A stretch of 64,000 nucleotides of DNA from Triatoma infestans (lineage: Eukaryota > Arthropoda > Insecta > Hemiptera > Reduviidae): the NCBI GenBank assembly GCA_011037195.1, contig JAAEAF010014807.1, forward strand, positions 1 through 64,000. Reading direction: 5' to 3'. Position 1 is the first letter of the stretch. Every line of letters starts with the position of its first letter. Below are positions 1-11,261 of this stretch, piece after piece. The position numbers and the translations under genes are program-made. The notes beneath the pieces were generated by a model that had not been told where the DNA came from, made no database searches, and worked only from the letters and a program-made list of their open reading frames with translations.

Positions 1-69
1 AAAAAAAACAAAAAAAAAACATATTGTTAACTCAACATAACATATTTTTGAGAGATGCTGCTTTCGAAT

Positions 70-560
70 AACAATTGAACTGGCATCACTTCCTTATTTA
101 AGGAGTGTAACAGTTGTGGAAATGATGAAGGCAATATTTTCCAGACATGGCATACCCGTTATATTATATATAGACAGGGCATTCAAAAATTTTTCAAAAG
201 CTGGGATTTTATTCCTATCAAGTCAAGTCCGCAGTAAAAACGTGTCAAGTGAAAATGCAGTGAAATTAGTTAAGAAAATCTTTAAGAAGGTATTGGACGC
301 TAACGAGGATCCAATTTAGCCCTCCTTCTTAACTTGAGAAATACTCTGAGGGATCTGTTCACACTCCTGCGAGATACTCAAACCACAAATTACTTACGAC
401 CAAGATAAGAAGAAGTTGACCAAGAGAATGTCAAAACTAAACTGATCGGGAATTATGATGCGGTAAAACGTAATGACCATGCTCTTAAAAAATAAATCGT
501 TAATATTCCAAAAAAAAATCGCGGACGTCTTCCCCGGTTATTGAAGCGTCTTCAAGTAGT
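70..560 (+). pseudogene. Ty3/gypsy-type integrase remnant
   Basis: Remnant of the catalytic core of an LTR-retrotransposon integrase, the enzyme that inserts element cDNA into host DNA. The frame from 116 reads EMMKAIFSRHGIP, the typical segment before the second catalytic Asp. The expected downstream pieces lie in shifted frames: KSWDFIPIKSSPQ near 200-230, SSENAVKLVKKIFKK at 247-290, and ALLLNLRNT near 317-345. The DNGPQF-like stretch with the catalytic Asp is degraded to IDRAFKNF. At least two frameshifts and several stops make this a dead fragment. No LTRs are visible near it, and the window edge may cut off more. The family call rests on motif order; the exact clade is not resolved. Confidence 0.7.
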
Positions 561-1090
561 CAGCCTTATACAAACAGATGATAGGTTGAGTTAGCATACC
601 TCCTCGAAGGTATCAGAGAGATTTTTAGTATTCCGTTTGCTGACTTCTGGTTGACTTCTGATTTCTGGAAGAAATTCTTTTTATTAATAATTTGGGGTAG
701 GAGCGATGTTATGTTTTTCTCTAAAGTACCACAAGTATTAGTACCATTTCAGTTTTCCACATAAGTTTTGTTACTTATTTTCTACTCAAATATAATTGAA
801 CTACTTACCTAATTTTTATCGCTGACATTTTTTGAAATATCTGAAACGCGGAGAAAGCTGAAAATTGGCTTAATTAATAGACGTGTTTCTTTTTCTAACT
901 TAAAAAGATTTTTATATACTAATAATTTGAAAATATGTTGTAATATGTGAAAATATTATAATCATTATTATAATCTGAAATAGTGTAAATTACAAATTAA
1001 TGTTTTTAAACTACTATAAGAAGAATGGGTTTATAGAGGATACAAATTGGTCTAAAATTTGAATAAAAAACAGTGGGTAGGTTATTGGCA
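561..1090. other. AT-rich stretch, traces of HX repeat
   Basis: No gene seen. Around 690-740 the text resembles the G-rich module of the HX repeat (see 23990-24985), ending in the typical TTTTTCTCTAAAGT-like string. It is too diverged to bound. Confidence 0.35.
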
Positions 1091-1200
1091 GGATCATGCA
1101 ATCTAGGTAGGTCATCTGCCTGAAATCTAGATGGTCGTATATATATATATATACGAGAGAGTCGACCAACAGGCAGGTGATCAATCAGTTAGAGTGATCC
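1091..1200. repeat. Imperfect hairpin around a (TA)n core
   Basis: GGATCA at the left end faces TGATCC at the right end. Inside, GTCATCTGCCTG faces CAGGCAGGTGATC, flanking a (TA)n run at about 1138-1153. It is a roughly 110 bp imperfect palindrome. It could be a small foldback MITE; no TSD was found. Confidence 0.45.
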
Positions 1201-1493
1201 ATCTTTCTAAGCAAGAAAACAAAAATAAAAGCTTAAAAATCAATCGCAGTTTATTTTTTCCACCTCTGGCGATTTCATTGCCAATAATTTGAAAATAAAA
1301 AAGAATTGATCAAATTTTACTAAAATATATAAACAAACAGATTTTCTGGCATAATTATTGAAATTTTCTAAAATACCCATAATAGTACATTATTCAAAAA
1401 TTCTTTAAATAGATACGTGTCCATAAACGTCAAGAATGTCATATAAATTTTAATTCAAATAAATTAAAAATCCTGAAACTAGTCCCTCCCTAT

Positions 1494-1745
1494 GGGAGGC
1501 ATTAGCTAAGTGGTTAGCGCGTTGGACTCCTATGCGGAGGTCCCGGGTTCGAGTCCAGTGCTAAATTAGATTTTTTTCTTCCTAAGAGACTCTACAGTTC
1601 ACTGTACGGTGATGGGGACAGTGTTGTCTGTGTAGCGAGAAGAACACTATCCGGAGGCCGGCCGCATTGCATTGAGAATGCTCCGGGCGCTAATGACCAT
1701 AGATGATGATGCGACTTAAATTAAAAATAATAATAATAATAATTC
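1494..1745 (+). repeat. tRNA-derived SINE, family 1, full-length copy
   Basis: The head resembles a tRNA with an A box (TTAGCTAAGTGGTTAGCGCG) and a B box (GGTTCGAGTCC). It is followed by a conserved body (TCCGGAGGCCGGC, GCTCCGGGCGC) and an (AAT)n tail. The same order recurs at 9535, 22858, 25510, 30536 and 56345, which shows it is interspersed. SINEs are transcribed from the internal Pol III promoter and moved by a partner LINE. It is not a functional tRNA gene because no 3' acceptor strand closes the cloverleaf. Confidence 0.85.
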
Positions 1746-2214
1746 AATAAATTTGGCTCTACATATTTCTTGCTGGTCCTTTTTATCCTATTCACATTTC
1801 TCTATTTCTAGTGGGCAATATTTACATAAAAATAAATTGCCCTAAATTAATCGTGCAATATTAAATGCAATGTGGAAGATCAGATCAGGGTCAAATCAAT
1901 ATTACTCGTCAAATTTGTCAAAAAAAAAATAGAGATATACCATACCAGAAACTGCTAAAAAAAAAAAAATAATAATAACAAAATGGGAAATCATTCAGTT
2001 AATTGGTATTGTAGGTTAATTGATTTTGACTGAAACCTTCGACTTTTTTAAATTTTGATTTTGGCTTGCAATGAAATATCAAGTTTAAACTAATTGACAG
2101 AATTTTTGTTTTATTGGTTATATTGATTCACAAACTTGACATGGCAACAAACTTTACTAAATATTATCCAGTTTATTTTGTCAAATAAAAACCAGGTTCG
2201 AGCCCATTACTATA
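1746..2214. other. AT-rich spacer, nothing recognised
   Basis: Poly-A and AT-rich DNA without a credible gene, repeat boundary or RNA gene. Confidence 0.4.
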
Positions 2215-2397
2215 ATATACCTGAGCTTGACGGTCTATACCTCCTTTAACACACTGCTAGTTGGTAAGTAACGAGGTAAGTAACTGTACATTAGTCTTGG
2301 CTCTGATCTTGCGTTCATTGGAACGAATCGGATGGTGGAAAGTTCAAATCGGAAACAACTTCGGTAATGAAAAACCCTTAAGTTTCCGGATTTAGAC

Positions 2398-3060
2398 TGC
2401 ATCAGTAGTTATAAACCGGAGATTCGCCCCTATTGCTATGAGTTTCTTCAGAGATTGCCGCCTTGAATGCTACTGGAGCATTAGTAAGAAGCGGGAAACC
2501 TTACTCCGTCATTTTGGATGTAGGATGTATGTAGCTGGAGGATGTAATTGTCCCTTCCATGCCCACGGCTGGCTGGCGGGTGACGAGGACTAAGTCTCCC
2601 ATCTCTCCTGTCAAAGTTGTAGCCTTGTTTTGCTCCGGGATAGCGCTAATTCATTTGCTTATTATCTCCATTCCCTTTGCGTACGGAATATCCGCTCCAT
2701 CTGAATGGCAGGGCAATGTCCCGGCCTTATCAGGAGGGTGTTGCAAACCGTAGGTCATGGACAGGCTTACATGTTCTACACACATTCTAGGCCTTTAAGT
2801 AGGAGACTTGTTCTTTCTACATAATGGTACCACGGGATCGTGAGTCAGCCGGGCAGAGCTTGCTCTGCACTCACGAGCTGAGGAAAGGTTTCGTGGTGGT
2901 CGAGGTTAGCAGGGACGATAGAGATTTTCCAAGCATTTTCTTTTAGGTGAGCGGGAGTTGGTTGGTTTGCCTTCGGGAATAGTTCCGCCTTCACCCGATC
3001 TCTCACAAGAACATATCTCCATTCCCTGGGCAGGGCGGCCAAGAACTGCTTAGACAGAGT
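2398..3060 (-). pseudogene. Unidentified GC-richer decayed coding-like frame
   Basis: The block of about 2.2-3.3 kb is clearly richer in G+C than its surroundings. One minus-strand frame runs about 220 codons with only about six stops, including the short segments GEMGDLVLVTRQPAVGMEG and SGEGGTIPEGKPTNSRSPK. A second minus frame is open for 65 codons (2845-3042). GDLVL resembles the C-terminal part of some LTR-retrotransposon polyproteins, but that alone is weak. I cannot name the family. It may be transposon coding sequence or a retropseudogene. Composition unlike the surroundings suggests sequence that arrived by insertion. Confidence 0.35.
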
Positions 3061-3318
3061 CCATCGTCTATATTTAGACAGTTTTCCTCTTTTTTAATTT
3101 CCATGCCTATTTACGACACGTTTGCAATAATTGTTTAACGGTTTTTCGGAATGAAATAAAGCTACAAATTTGGCCGGTGGGCAATGGGATGGGCGACTTA
3201 GACCTCGGAATGGGAATAAAATTTAAGTCCCGCCCACTACCTACAGCTAAGCCTCCCCCTGCCCTATCACGTTCTTGTCATTGTTTCTTTAGCTTTCAAG
3301 GCGGCACTACCCTGCAAA

Positions 3319-3537
3319 ATGGGCGAAATGTCAGTTTATAGCAAATTAGTGACTCAGTATCAAACCGGAAACTCAAGTGTTTTTCATCAGAATGGCAGCG
3401 GAAGCCTAGAAGATAATGTAACTTCAGTAATGTGTACTTTTCTGAAATTTGGAAATCCAGTGATCATACGAGTATATCAAACAGAGTCGCACATTTATTG
3501 GAGTTCCTTTTACCATCTCCTCCAAAAACTTTTATAG
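3319..3537 (+). CDS. Unrecognised 72-codon open frame
   Basis: Opens at an ATG shortly after a GC-richer block and is less A/T-biased than its flanks. It encodes no motif I recognise. There is no TATA box, splice signal or poly-A signal that would promote it to a gene. The flanking text at 3560-3720 looks like diverged HX repeat, so a chance frame in transposon DNA is more likely. Confidence 0.15.
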   Translation: MGEMSVYSKLVTQYQTGNSSVFHQNGSGSLEDNVTSVMCTFLKFGNPVIIRVYQTESHIYWSSFYHLLQKLL

Positions 3538-5090
3538 ACGAAACTGTGGAGTTATAAAAAAAAAAAAAAAAATGGAGCAATATTTGAGAAACATAGTGAA
3601 AAACTAAAACAACTATTCAATAAAATCGCATTTCCGAATGATGGATTTAGACGGAAACATTGATTTCGAATCCTCAAATTGATGGCTAAACGGTATCGCG
3701 TGCTTCCTGCAACTTTCCCTTCATTTGGCTTATTTTCAGAAATTTAAAAATATATGTAAATGCGCTAGAAATCTTACACAAATCTCATTAAACTTGTTAC
3801 AGTACTAAGGTAAATAAAAATAAATAAATAAATAAATAATCAAAATTTTAATAAATTTGTGATTTCATTATTTTTTATTTTATTTTATTTTTTTCATTTT
3901 ATTATTATTTTTATTTTATATATTATTATTTTCCACTATTAATTTTATTAATTTTTAAGATTTTAATATTTTTGATTGTCAGATTTATTTATTTGCATAT
4001 AAACAAATATAAATACTCTTATAAAAATTGTATAAATATTAATAGTATTTATAGGAATTTATGATTGGTTACAATGAATATTTTAACTGGAAAAAACAAC
4101 AAAACAATGAATATTAATTATATATAAATACAAATCTAATTAAAATGGTAAAAAAAATCCAATAAAATACTTTTCTACTAATTTAACATATGATTCTAAA
4201 TTGAAAAATAGTAAAAAAAAAAAAAAAAAAACAGATTTTAAAACAAGGAAAGTTACACGAGATAATCCAATTTCTATCAACGACAATTCTATCTTGATTT
4301 ATAAATTAATTTGCTATAAAAACTAAACTGTATGAATATCCTACAAATTAGAAATGAATCTAAACATTAAAATACGATTCAATAACATTTTTACTTGTTT
4401 CCTTTGAATTGAAACTGTTAGTATACACGGATTAGTAAAACTGTGTTGATTCGTGTGAACAGTGTTTCAATTTAGTTGATCAAAACTTGATTCAACTAAA
4501 GTAAGAGTCTCCCTAGTTCTAACTTTTACTGTCCAATGAATCACCAACAGTCAAGTAAAACATGATTTGAAATGTTTGAACTCTTCAGATTCGATTACAG
4601 GAAATCCATATGAGAAAATAAAGTTAGTAAATTTTTTTTTTTTTTTTTTTAAAGCTAAACAGGAAAAAGATATATAAATAGAAATGTCAGTTTGTGAGTT
4701 CAAGTTTTTCTATCTTCTACTCCTACTAAGAAGTGGAAGTATTGGAATGGTGTCAAATTTTCAAAATTGAGTCTTGACAGGAAATAAATATTTCGGTGTT
4801 CCTTGAATAGGAAAAATAAATGTTATTAGCGAATAGACTCACTTTATTTTTGCACTGGAGACCTGTCTTTGAAACCTGGTAGCATTTGAAACATTTTCCT
4901 GTCCGATCCATATACCGTTATTATATTCTGCTCTGTGAGGATTTTGAAATCTTCTCTGACACTCCTTGCACACATAGGAGGCTGCTCCTAGTTTCCCTTA
5001 GTTCCCTTAGAGTCTCTGCTCCTTGCACTCCTTAGTTTCCTTTTCATGAGGAGGCTGCTAGGCCCTATTGAAGAGAATAGTTATTTGCCT
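3538..5090. other. AT-rich spacer with homopolymer runs
   Basis: Contains A-runs near 3556 and 4211, a T-run near 4630, and (AAAT)n near 3815. Around 3590-3690 there is diverged HX-like text. At 4970-5060 two short stretches rich in CTCCTTGCAC/CCTTAGTTTCC repeat imperfectly. No gene seen. Confidence 0.4.
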
Positions 5091-5096
5091 ATCTTT

Positions 5097-5435
5097 CTAG
5101 CCATTTTGTTTGAATGTTTGCCGAAAATGAATTTGTTCCTTGGACAACTCCATTGGCTCGGCAATCCTGACAGCACGGTTGTTGAACGTGAACCTTGAGA
5201 TCTCTTTTTTAGTGTAGAATGGTGGAGTGAGCTCTCCTTCGTAAGTGTGGGTGTTTTGCCGGTATACAATATGTTCCAGTGTTTCATCCTTTTGCTCTAT
5301 ACAAGCAAATACAAAAAAGGAAGCTTCCTAATCTGCTCAACTTCATCGTAAATTATATATTTAGATGTATGCTGCTTAGCTGTGAAAGAAAAGAGAGCAA
5401 TTTGTCTTTCGCATGCTCGCAAAAGAAGAAGGGAT
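5097..5435 (-). pseudogene. Penelope-like element reverse transcriptase fragment
   Basis: Fragment of the Penelope-type reverse transcriptase just after the catalytic palm. Read on the minus strand it gives a stretch ending in LPF, matching the family's LPFLDV block. Next comes VYRQNTHTYEGEL, matching VYRKPTHTDRYL, then a K.....F.NRAVRI block and F.QNG, matching the RA..IC and F..NGY blocks. The two halves are in different frames, separated by a one-base shift in the A run near 5313-5318, and the frame ends at a stop at 5097. The catalytic YADD block and any GIY-YIG endonuclease are not recognisable nearby. This is direct evidence that Penelope-like elements have lived in this genome, which bears on the foldback elements at 29123, 41867, 46774, 51152 and 59785. 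A diverged LINE is the main alternative. Confidence 0.6.
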
Positions 5436-5583
5436 CATTAACATATCTATACCAATAAGCGGGACTATGGGGGGTCTTCTCTAAAGCTTCTTGTTTTAAT
5501 TGTTCCATCTACAGGTTGCCCGCTAGCGAGTTCAGCGGAGAAACCCTGTACTATTTCTTACTACTTTTTGTTCATAGAATAAT

Positions 5584-5896
5584 TGTAACAGCAACCAAAG
5601 AGAGTAAAGAGAAGAGAAAAAAACCCAACCACTCTCTCGGACTGGAGTGGGAGAAACTGTATAAATACAGCGACGGAAAGTCAATGAATACAGTTCAACA
5701 CAGTTCACTATAGTTCACCATCTCGCCAGTTACTTCGTGTCATTTTCATACCACTCTACCTTAACCATTCTCTATTATAAAGTCCAGGCAGACTTGTCTC
5801 TTTATTATTATTATTATACATATTTAACCAGTTTAACCAAGTCTTCTCATTTCATCAACCAGACCCAAATTCTCTCCACCTAACACATCCATTATA
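5584..5896 (+). repeat. LTR-like repeat A, copy 1 of a tandem pair
   Basis: Starts TGTAACAGCAACC and ends CACATCCATTATA. Contains a TATA-like GTATAAATACAGCGACGG at mid-length and a downstream GTCCAGGCAGACT...TTTATT block, the layout of an LTR promoter and polyadenylation region. Nearly the same sequence follows at 5908, and a minus-strand solo copy sits at 38434. Length, TG start and the 5 bp TSD of the solo copy favour an LTR; a MITE is less likely. Confidence 0.6.
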
Positions 5897-5907
5897 TTGG
5901 TGGATGA

Positions 5908-6229
5908 TGTAACAGCAACCAAAAAGAGATCAACAACCAAAGAGAGTAAGAGAAGAGAAACAAATCCAACCACTCTCTCGGACTGTGGGAGAAACTGTAA
6001 AAATACAGCGACGGAAAGCCCATGAATACATTTCAACACAGTTCACTATAGTTCACCATCTCGCCAGTTACTTCGTGTCATTTTCATACCACTCTACCTT
6101 AACCATTCTCTATTGTAATAGCCAGGCAGACTGTGTTTCTTTATTATTATACATAGTTAACCAGTTTAACCAAGTCTTCTCATTTCATCAACCAGACCCA
6201 AATTCTCTCCAACTAACACATCCATTACA
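5908..6229 (+). repeat. LTR-like repeat A, copy 2 of a tandem pair
   Basis: Begins TGTAACAGCAACC and ends CACATCCATTACA. It is separated from copy 1 by only TTGGTGGATGA (5897-5907), which looks like the start of a primer-binding site (TGG after the LTR end). No internal domain lies between the LTRs. Either an internal deletion or a recombined LTR dimer would give this. A matching TSD is not clear: GAAT occurs at 6230 and, three bases off, at 5577. Confidence 0.6.
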
Positions 6230-6231
6230 GA

Positions 6232-6420
6232 ATGTTCCGTCGAAGCAGAAGTATTGGACAAGTCCCTGCTTGCGAGTTTTGCCAAGCAGTCTGGGAAAAG
6301 TTCATCCTTAATTCCGTACACTTCTGCAAAAGTGGGAACATGGTGAAGAGAGAGGAGTATATCAGAATTGGCCATGAGAGCCGTCTCTTTTAAGAGATTT
6401 TGTGGAAAAATTAAGAACAA
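6232..6420 (-). pseudogene. LINE RNase H-like fragment
   Basis: The minus frame reads VPTFAEVYG then PDCLAKLASR. This resembles the end of the RNase H domain of Jockey/I-type LINEs (WVPSHVGVYGNE.AD.LAKLAS), with the same spacing from VP to YG but three extra residues before DCLAK. The catalytic His and NE are missing, so it is inactive. It abuts the tandem LTRs, which may have inserted into it. Confidence 0.4.
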
Positions 6421-6959
6421 AAAATTAAAAACAGCAGTGTTGAAACGGTTGGTATTGGCAACATGAGATTATTAACAAACTTGCATAGTGAATTTCATCA
6501 ACAGAGAATAGCTAGTTTTTCGTTCTATACTACCTAGACGGGTTGAATAAACTAGTAAAACTATATAAACCTCAAATTTCCGGTTGAGACCGTGTCAGTA
6601 TTTGCTAGAAAACAACGTCACGCGATGAGCTACTTCATTGTGGACAAAGGGAGAGGATTGGGGTATAAAAGGAATCTCTTAATGGTCATTTGTTATTGGT
6701 AAAAAAGTGAGTCATAATACTCATGGAATTTAAAAAAAGACTTTGGATTTGAATGTTTGGATGCTGTTGAAAATTAGAATTCCTGTTGATCCCCATTCAT
6801 CTGTAATTAAATTGATTTTTCAGGAGAACGGCCTTGGAAGTCTAAAAATTCAGAGTAAACATTTAAAATAATTATAATAGCATCAATAAAATTACAAATG
6901 TCGGACACTCAAAAGTTATCAGCTCTTTGAGTTTATAAAAATGGAATCAAGTTAAAAAA
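6421..6959. other. Spacer, nothing recognised
   Basis: AT-rich. At 6850-6960 there are traces of HX-like phrases. No gene or RNA seen. Confidence 0.35.
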
Positions 6960-7914
6960 TCTGTTGTGAAACACTCACACAACTTCTCTTACTCCTGTTC
7001 TCAAAATTATAATTGACAAATTTTATAGTTTGTGTATTGACCAAATTTAACAAAATTCGTCGAAAACTGAATAACTGATCAGTAAAAGCGCCCTTCCGGT
7101 TTACTAATTTTCTTAAAACTCGGAATTTTTAGCCATCTATTTATTTGTAATTAATTTTGTTTGGATGATAGAATTGTATAAACAACTATGATAGCACTTT
7201 AGAGAAAGCTGTAACCCCCATCCCTCCCCTGAAAGTGACTTTAAATGAATTTTCCCAGAGAAATGTTTTAAATAAAAGATGTAGATCATTGCATGTTTAG
7301 TTTATATTCGAAGTTTTAAGAAAATCGTCGGAGGCATTTTTGAGAAAATCGCACCTCCGGTTATCCGATTTTTTCAAACTCAGAATTTCAACAACATATT
7401 TAATTCTAATTAACATTATTTAGATGACAGAATTGTCTAATAAACTGAAATAGCACTTTAGATGAAAAACTAACATACCCGTCCCCCAAGAAGTACCATT
7501 AAATGAATTTTGCCGGAGATATGTTTCAAATAAAAGTTGTAGATCATTGTATATGTAGTTGATATACCAAGTTTAAAGAAAATCGTCAGAAACATTTCTG
7601 AAAAAAACGCAATAATGTAAAAAAAAAAACAAACTAGTAAAGTGGTACTTCCGGTTGAGGAATTTTGACAGATAACGTACTGTCAGATCCGATGTGGATA
7701 CCTAAACAGAATATCAAGTTTCAACTTTCTAGAGTTTTTCGTTTTTGAGCTATGCTGTTCACATATATACATACAAACACACACACACAGACCATTTGCT
7801 AAAAATCACTTTTTTGAACTCAGAGGACCTCAAAACGGATATTTCCGGTGAAAACTCGATATCGAAAATTTGACATGATTAGAATATTTCCTCTTACTAG
7901 GAGTAAGAGAAAGT
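6960..7914 (-). repeat. HX repeat (Helentron/HINE-like), two-module copy
   Basis: Starts TCTGTTGTGAAACACTCACAC (consensus TCTGGTGTG...) and ends in the hairpin TCTTACTAGGAGTAAGAG plus AAAGT. Two diverged modules are each headed by CTTCCGGTT (near 7093 and 7350) and contain the C-rich CCCCTCCC...AGTG block. A (CA)n run lies at about 7772-7790. Both termini carry the inverted pair ACTTCTCTTACTCC / GGAGTAAGAGAAAGT. No coding capacity. Confidence 0.8.
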
Positions 7915-8444
7915 TTTCTGACACATCCCTTTTTCCTATCAAGCCTTTCTAGCGTATTACCAATATAAACAATGTACCAAATCATATAGTTACAAGTTAT
8001 GTTTATTTTTATGAAAAATCTAATGAAGTGCATAACGAGTGCTATTAATTTATTGTTTTTTGGGGAGTGGGGGTTGCATTAATTTTACCATCATGTACAA
8101 TTTTTTTTTATTTTGTGTTTTTACGTAACATTCCATACAAATCTTTTGTGTTTTTGCCGCTTAATTAAACTTCTCTAGTTACCATGGCAAAATCATAAAA
8201 AAAAAAAAATTAATTTAAAAATCGCTGGAAGGAAATAAAACAGAGAAAATAATTACGTATACGTACAGGTATTTAATTTTGGTTGCTACATTTTTTGTAT
8301 AACGAGGTTGGAAAATTCTTGGAATTGTTTAATTACATGTGTACTTTAAATGAACATAATGGTAAGAAGCACTTCAAAATTCGAAATTGATATGTAATCA
8401 ACATATTTCACATAATTCTATATATATATAAAAAAAAACAAAAA
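7915..8444. other. AT-rich spacer between two HX copies
   Basis: No gene recognised. There is a (TA)n run at 8420-8430, and the right edge is an A-rich run into which the next HX copy is joined. Confidence 0.4.
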
Positions 8445-9096
8445 TCTGGTGTGAAACACTCACACAACTTTCTCTTACTCCAGTTCTCAAAATTATAATT
8501 GACAAATTTTTTAGTTTGTGTAAAACTATACTGAAAGAACTGTTCAGTAAAAGGGCACTTCCGGTTTATTAATTTTCATGAAACTCCGAATTTTGGCCAT
8601 CTATTTATTTCTAATTAATTTTGTTTGGATGATAGAATTGTATAAATAGACTATAATAGCACTTTAGAGAAAAACATAACCCCCAACCCTCCCCTAAGAG
8701 TGCCCTTAAATAAATTTTCCCAGAGAAATATTACAAATAAAAGTTTTAGATCATTGTATGAGTAGTTTGTATATAAAGTTTCAAGAATATCGTCCGAGCC
8801 ATTTTTGAGGAAAAACGCAAAAAAGTAAAAAAAAATCAACTAGTAAAGTGGTACTTTCGGTTGAGGAAGTTTGACAGATAACGTGCTGTCAGATCCGATG
8901 TTGATACCTAAACGGAATATCAAGTTTCAACTTCCTGCGGTTTTTGGTTTTTCAGCTATGCTGTTCAAAGACACACATACCATTTTGTCAAAACCACATT
9001 TTTTGACTCAGGGGACCACAAAACGGATATTTCCGGTGAAAACTCAACAATATCGAAAATTTGACACGATTACAATACTTTCTCTTACTAGGAGTA
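8445..9096 (-). repeat. HX repeat, single-module copy
   Basis: Full 5' terminus (TCTGGTGTGAAACACTCACAC), one CTTCCGGTT module instead of two, and a 3' hairpin cut short after TACTAGGAGTA. It has a short ACACACATAC in place of a long CA run. The 79-codon frame at 8871-9110 is repeat sequence, not a gene: the same frame recurs with changes in other copies. Confidence 0.75.
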
Positions 9097-9534
9097 TTCT
9101 AAAAATCTGATGTATTCAACTTTCATATCCTGTCGGTCTATGTCGGCTGTAATTCCTTCAGTTACCATGATTCAAGACATTTTGGTCGACCTAAATAAGA
9201 GACCCATTGGGATATTGTCAAATTTTTGAAATTGAATTTTCATAGGGGAAATACACATTGTGAAGTACCCTTAGTCCCCGAAAAATATAGTTCTTAGAAG
9301 CCCGCAATATTAAATTTTAAATGGTGTGGCCCGCAAGGGGTATCTGATGCATGCAGTTACTTGAGGAGTAGCGACTCTACGGGTTACCACAGCTCAGTAC
9401 TCCATAAACATCATCAGAACAGTACACAATACACTTAAACTACTACATACACTCTACAATTTACAGACAAGGACAAACACAGTACACAAACCAGGGTCTC
9501 CGTCCCAAGCTATTTGGCGAAAGCCAAGGAGAAG
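9097..9534. other. Spacer, no gene recognised
   Basis: At 9330-9530 the text is less AT-rich and contains CCCGCAAGGGG and GGCGAAAGCCAAGG. It reads like transposon-derived DNA but no family could be named. Confidence 0.3.
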
Positions 9535-9735
9535 GAAGGGATTAGCTCAGTTGTAGCACGCTGGACTAGTAACGCGGAGGTCCCGGGTTCGAATCCAGCG
9601 AGCTGCCCTTAGATTTTATCTTCCTAGGAGCCTCTACAACTCTCTATCCGGTGATGGGATGTGTTGCCTGTAGCTAGAGAATGCTGCTTGGAAGCCGGCT
9701 ATGCATTGGAGAAGAATCTGGAGAGCACAATAGTT
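9535..9735 (+). repeat. tRNA-derived SINE, family 1, diverged copy
   Basis: A box GGATTAGCTCAGTTGTAGCAC and B box GGTTCGAATCC, followed by TCCTAGGAGCCTCTACA and the GGAAGCCGGC...CATTG body. The 3' third is degraded. Confidence 0.75.
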
Positions 9736-9911
9736 CTTTCAGGTCGTAGTACAACCATCCCCTACAACAATCTAATTCATTTGTGTGTATGTTTTGGTGT
9801 GAAGGCGCGCACACATAACTCAAAATTGGAAATTTGCAGCAAACACAAAAATTGATAAAACTGTTTTCGAATTTCTACGTTCTACAACGTACACTCTCCT
9901 CTCCTAACCTA

Positions 9912-9958
9912 AAGAGTTCCTGAAGAAGGTCACAAACATTACCCGAAACGTAAAGCAA
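9912..9958 (+). ncRNA. Hammerhead-like core, weak
   Basis: CTGAAGA, then GGTCACAAACATTACC as a poor stem II, then CGAAACGTA. The order CTGANGA-stem-GAAA-GTA fits the Penelope-associated hammerhead pattern. Stem II pairs only GGT/ACC and stem I pairing is not convincing. Probably a decayed motif. Confidence 0.25.
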
Positions 9959-9989
9959 CAAAGAATTCTTTTTTCAGTAAAAACTCCTC

Positions 9990-10730
9990 TGGCTTTTGCC
10001 CGATAAATATCTCTTTATTTCAAAACTGATATTTTGTTTAAGATCTAGCAAAAAAAAAGGAACATGAGAATTTTGGTTTAATGAAGTCTGTACGCGCTTT
10101 TTTTTTTCTTGCAATATTTATTTGCAGGATTTGATTTTTGAGTGTTTCATGGGATGGAGGCAGGTTTTATTATAACAAGATTTTATATACATTTTTTTTA
10201 ATTAATTTAAAAAACAAGAAAAAAGAAAAAAAAAAAACATTACACATTACGTGGGCAAAGCGCCAATAAAAGAGCCAAGCCAGTATTCAAACACAAAAAA
10301 AAAACAGTATACCTGATCATAGCCGAAAGGTTTTAAACGAATTTTCAAGTAACAAATCTGTAATAATGTTTTTTTTTTATTAAAAGTTAATATCTTGGAC
10401 AATGTATTCCACTTATGTTACACATAGTAACAGGTGTTTCCAACAACATGCTTAAAAATAAAGAGAAAAAAACAAAATAATTAACTAAATGCATTCCAGT
10501 AAATTTAATTATTTACAATTATTATTCCATTATTGATATCATAATTAGAGAAATGAGGGTCACTCATTTTTTTTTTTTTTTGCTTTCTACGAAATAAATA
10601 ATAAATATTTAAAAATATAAAAAGATATTAAAAAATTAATGTAACCATACTTGGAATTTTAATTTAACTAAGGATATTAATAAATAATTGGTTAAATAAT
10701 AGGGCAGTGATAAGACTAGCTTTTATTTCT
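9990..10730. other. AT-rich spacer
   Basis: Poly-A and poly-T runs (for example 10099 and 10571). No gene, RNA or clear repeat boundary. Confidence 0.4.
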
Positions 10731-11261
10731 CTCTTACCCAGTGAGAGGAAGTAGGGACTGCTATCGTGTGAAATTTTCGAAATCGCGTTTTGATCACCGG
10801 AACCAATTATGTTTTGGAAATCTCCCGCATAAATAAAAAAAATAAAAAAAATAAAATTTAGCGAGTGGATGTATAAAGAAGTGATATCTCAAAACCGAAA
10901 AATTGCCAAAAGTCTCTGACTTTATATTCCGTTTAGATACCGCATCCGACAAAAAGATTTTTTGGTCAAAATCCAACTACGGAAATTTTACTTTCGAGAC
11001 TTTAATGATAATATTTCTTTTCAGTTTTTCAAAATATTCTCCAAAAATTATTGCTTCAACGATTAAAAGTGATCATCAAAATTAAGTTTTCCCATTAAAA
11101 AAAAAACACTTCCTGTATAATACGTATGAAGATAAATTAGTAAAATTGCTATGTCTCCAAACCGAAAGTGAGATTATACAAAAATAGACTTCGGATAATT
11201 TTTATAATATTCTCAAAAACGGTTACATTGATTTTTTTACTTTCTCTTACGTAATTATATG
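10731..11261 (+). repeat. Old HX-like remnant
   Basis: Begins CTCTTACCCAGTGAGAGGAAGTA, a decayed terminal hairpin, and is followed by AAATTTTCGAAATCGCGTTTTGATCACCGGAA, parallel to the start of plus-strand HX copies. The rest is AT-rich drift. Confidence 0.45.

Noticed and set aside
1494..1570. tRNA gene
   Set aside because: A and B boxes are good, but no complementary 3' acceptor strand follows and the same head recurs with a conserved non-tRNA body in at least six places, so it is a SINE head.
8871..9110. 79-codon gene
   Set aside because: The frame lies in the HX 3' module and recurs, with stops, in other copies; it follows repeat DNA, not protein conservation.
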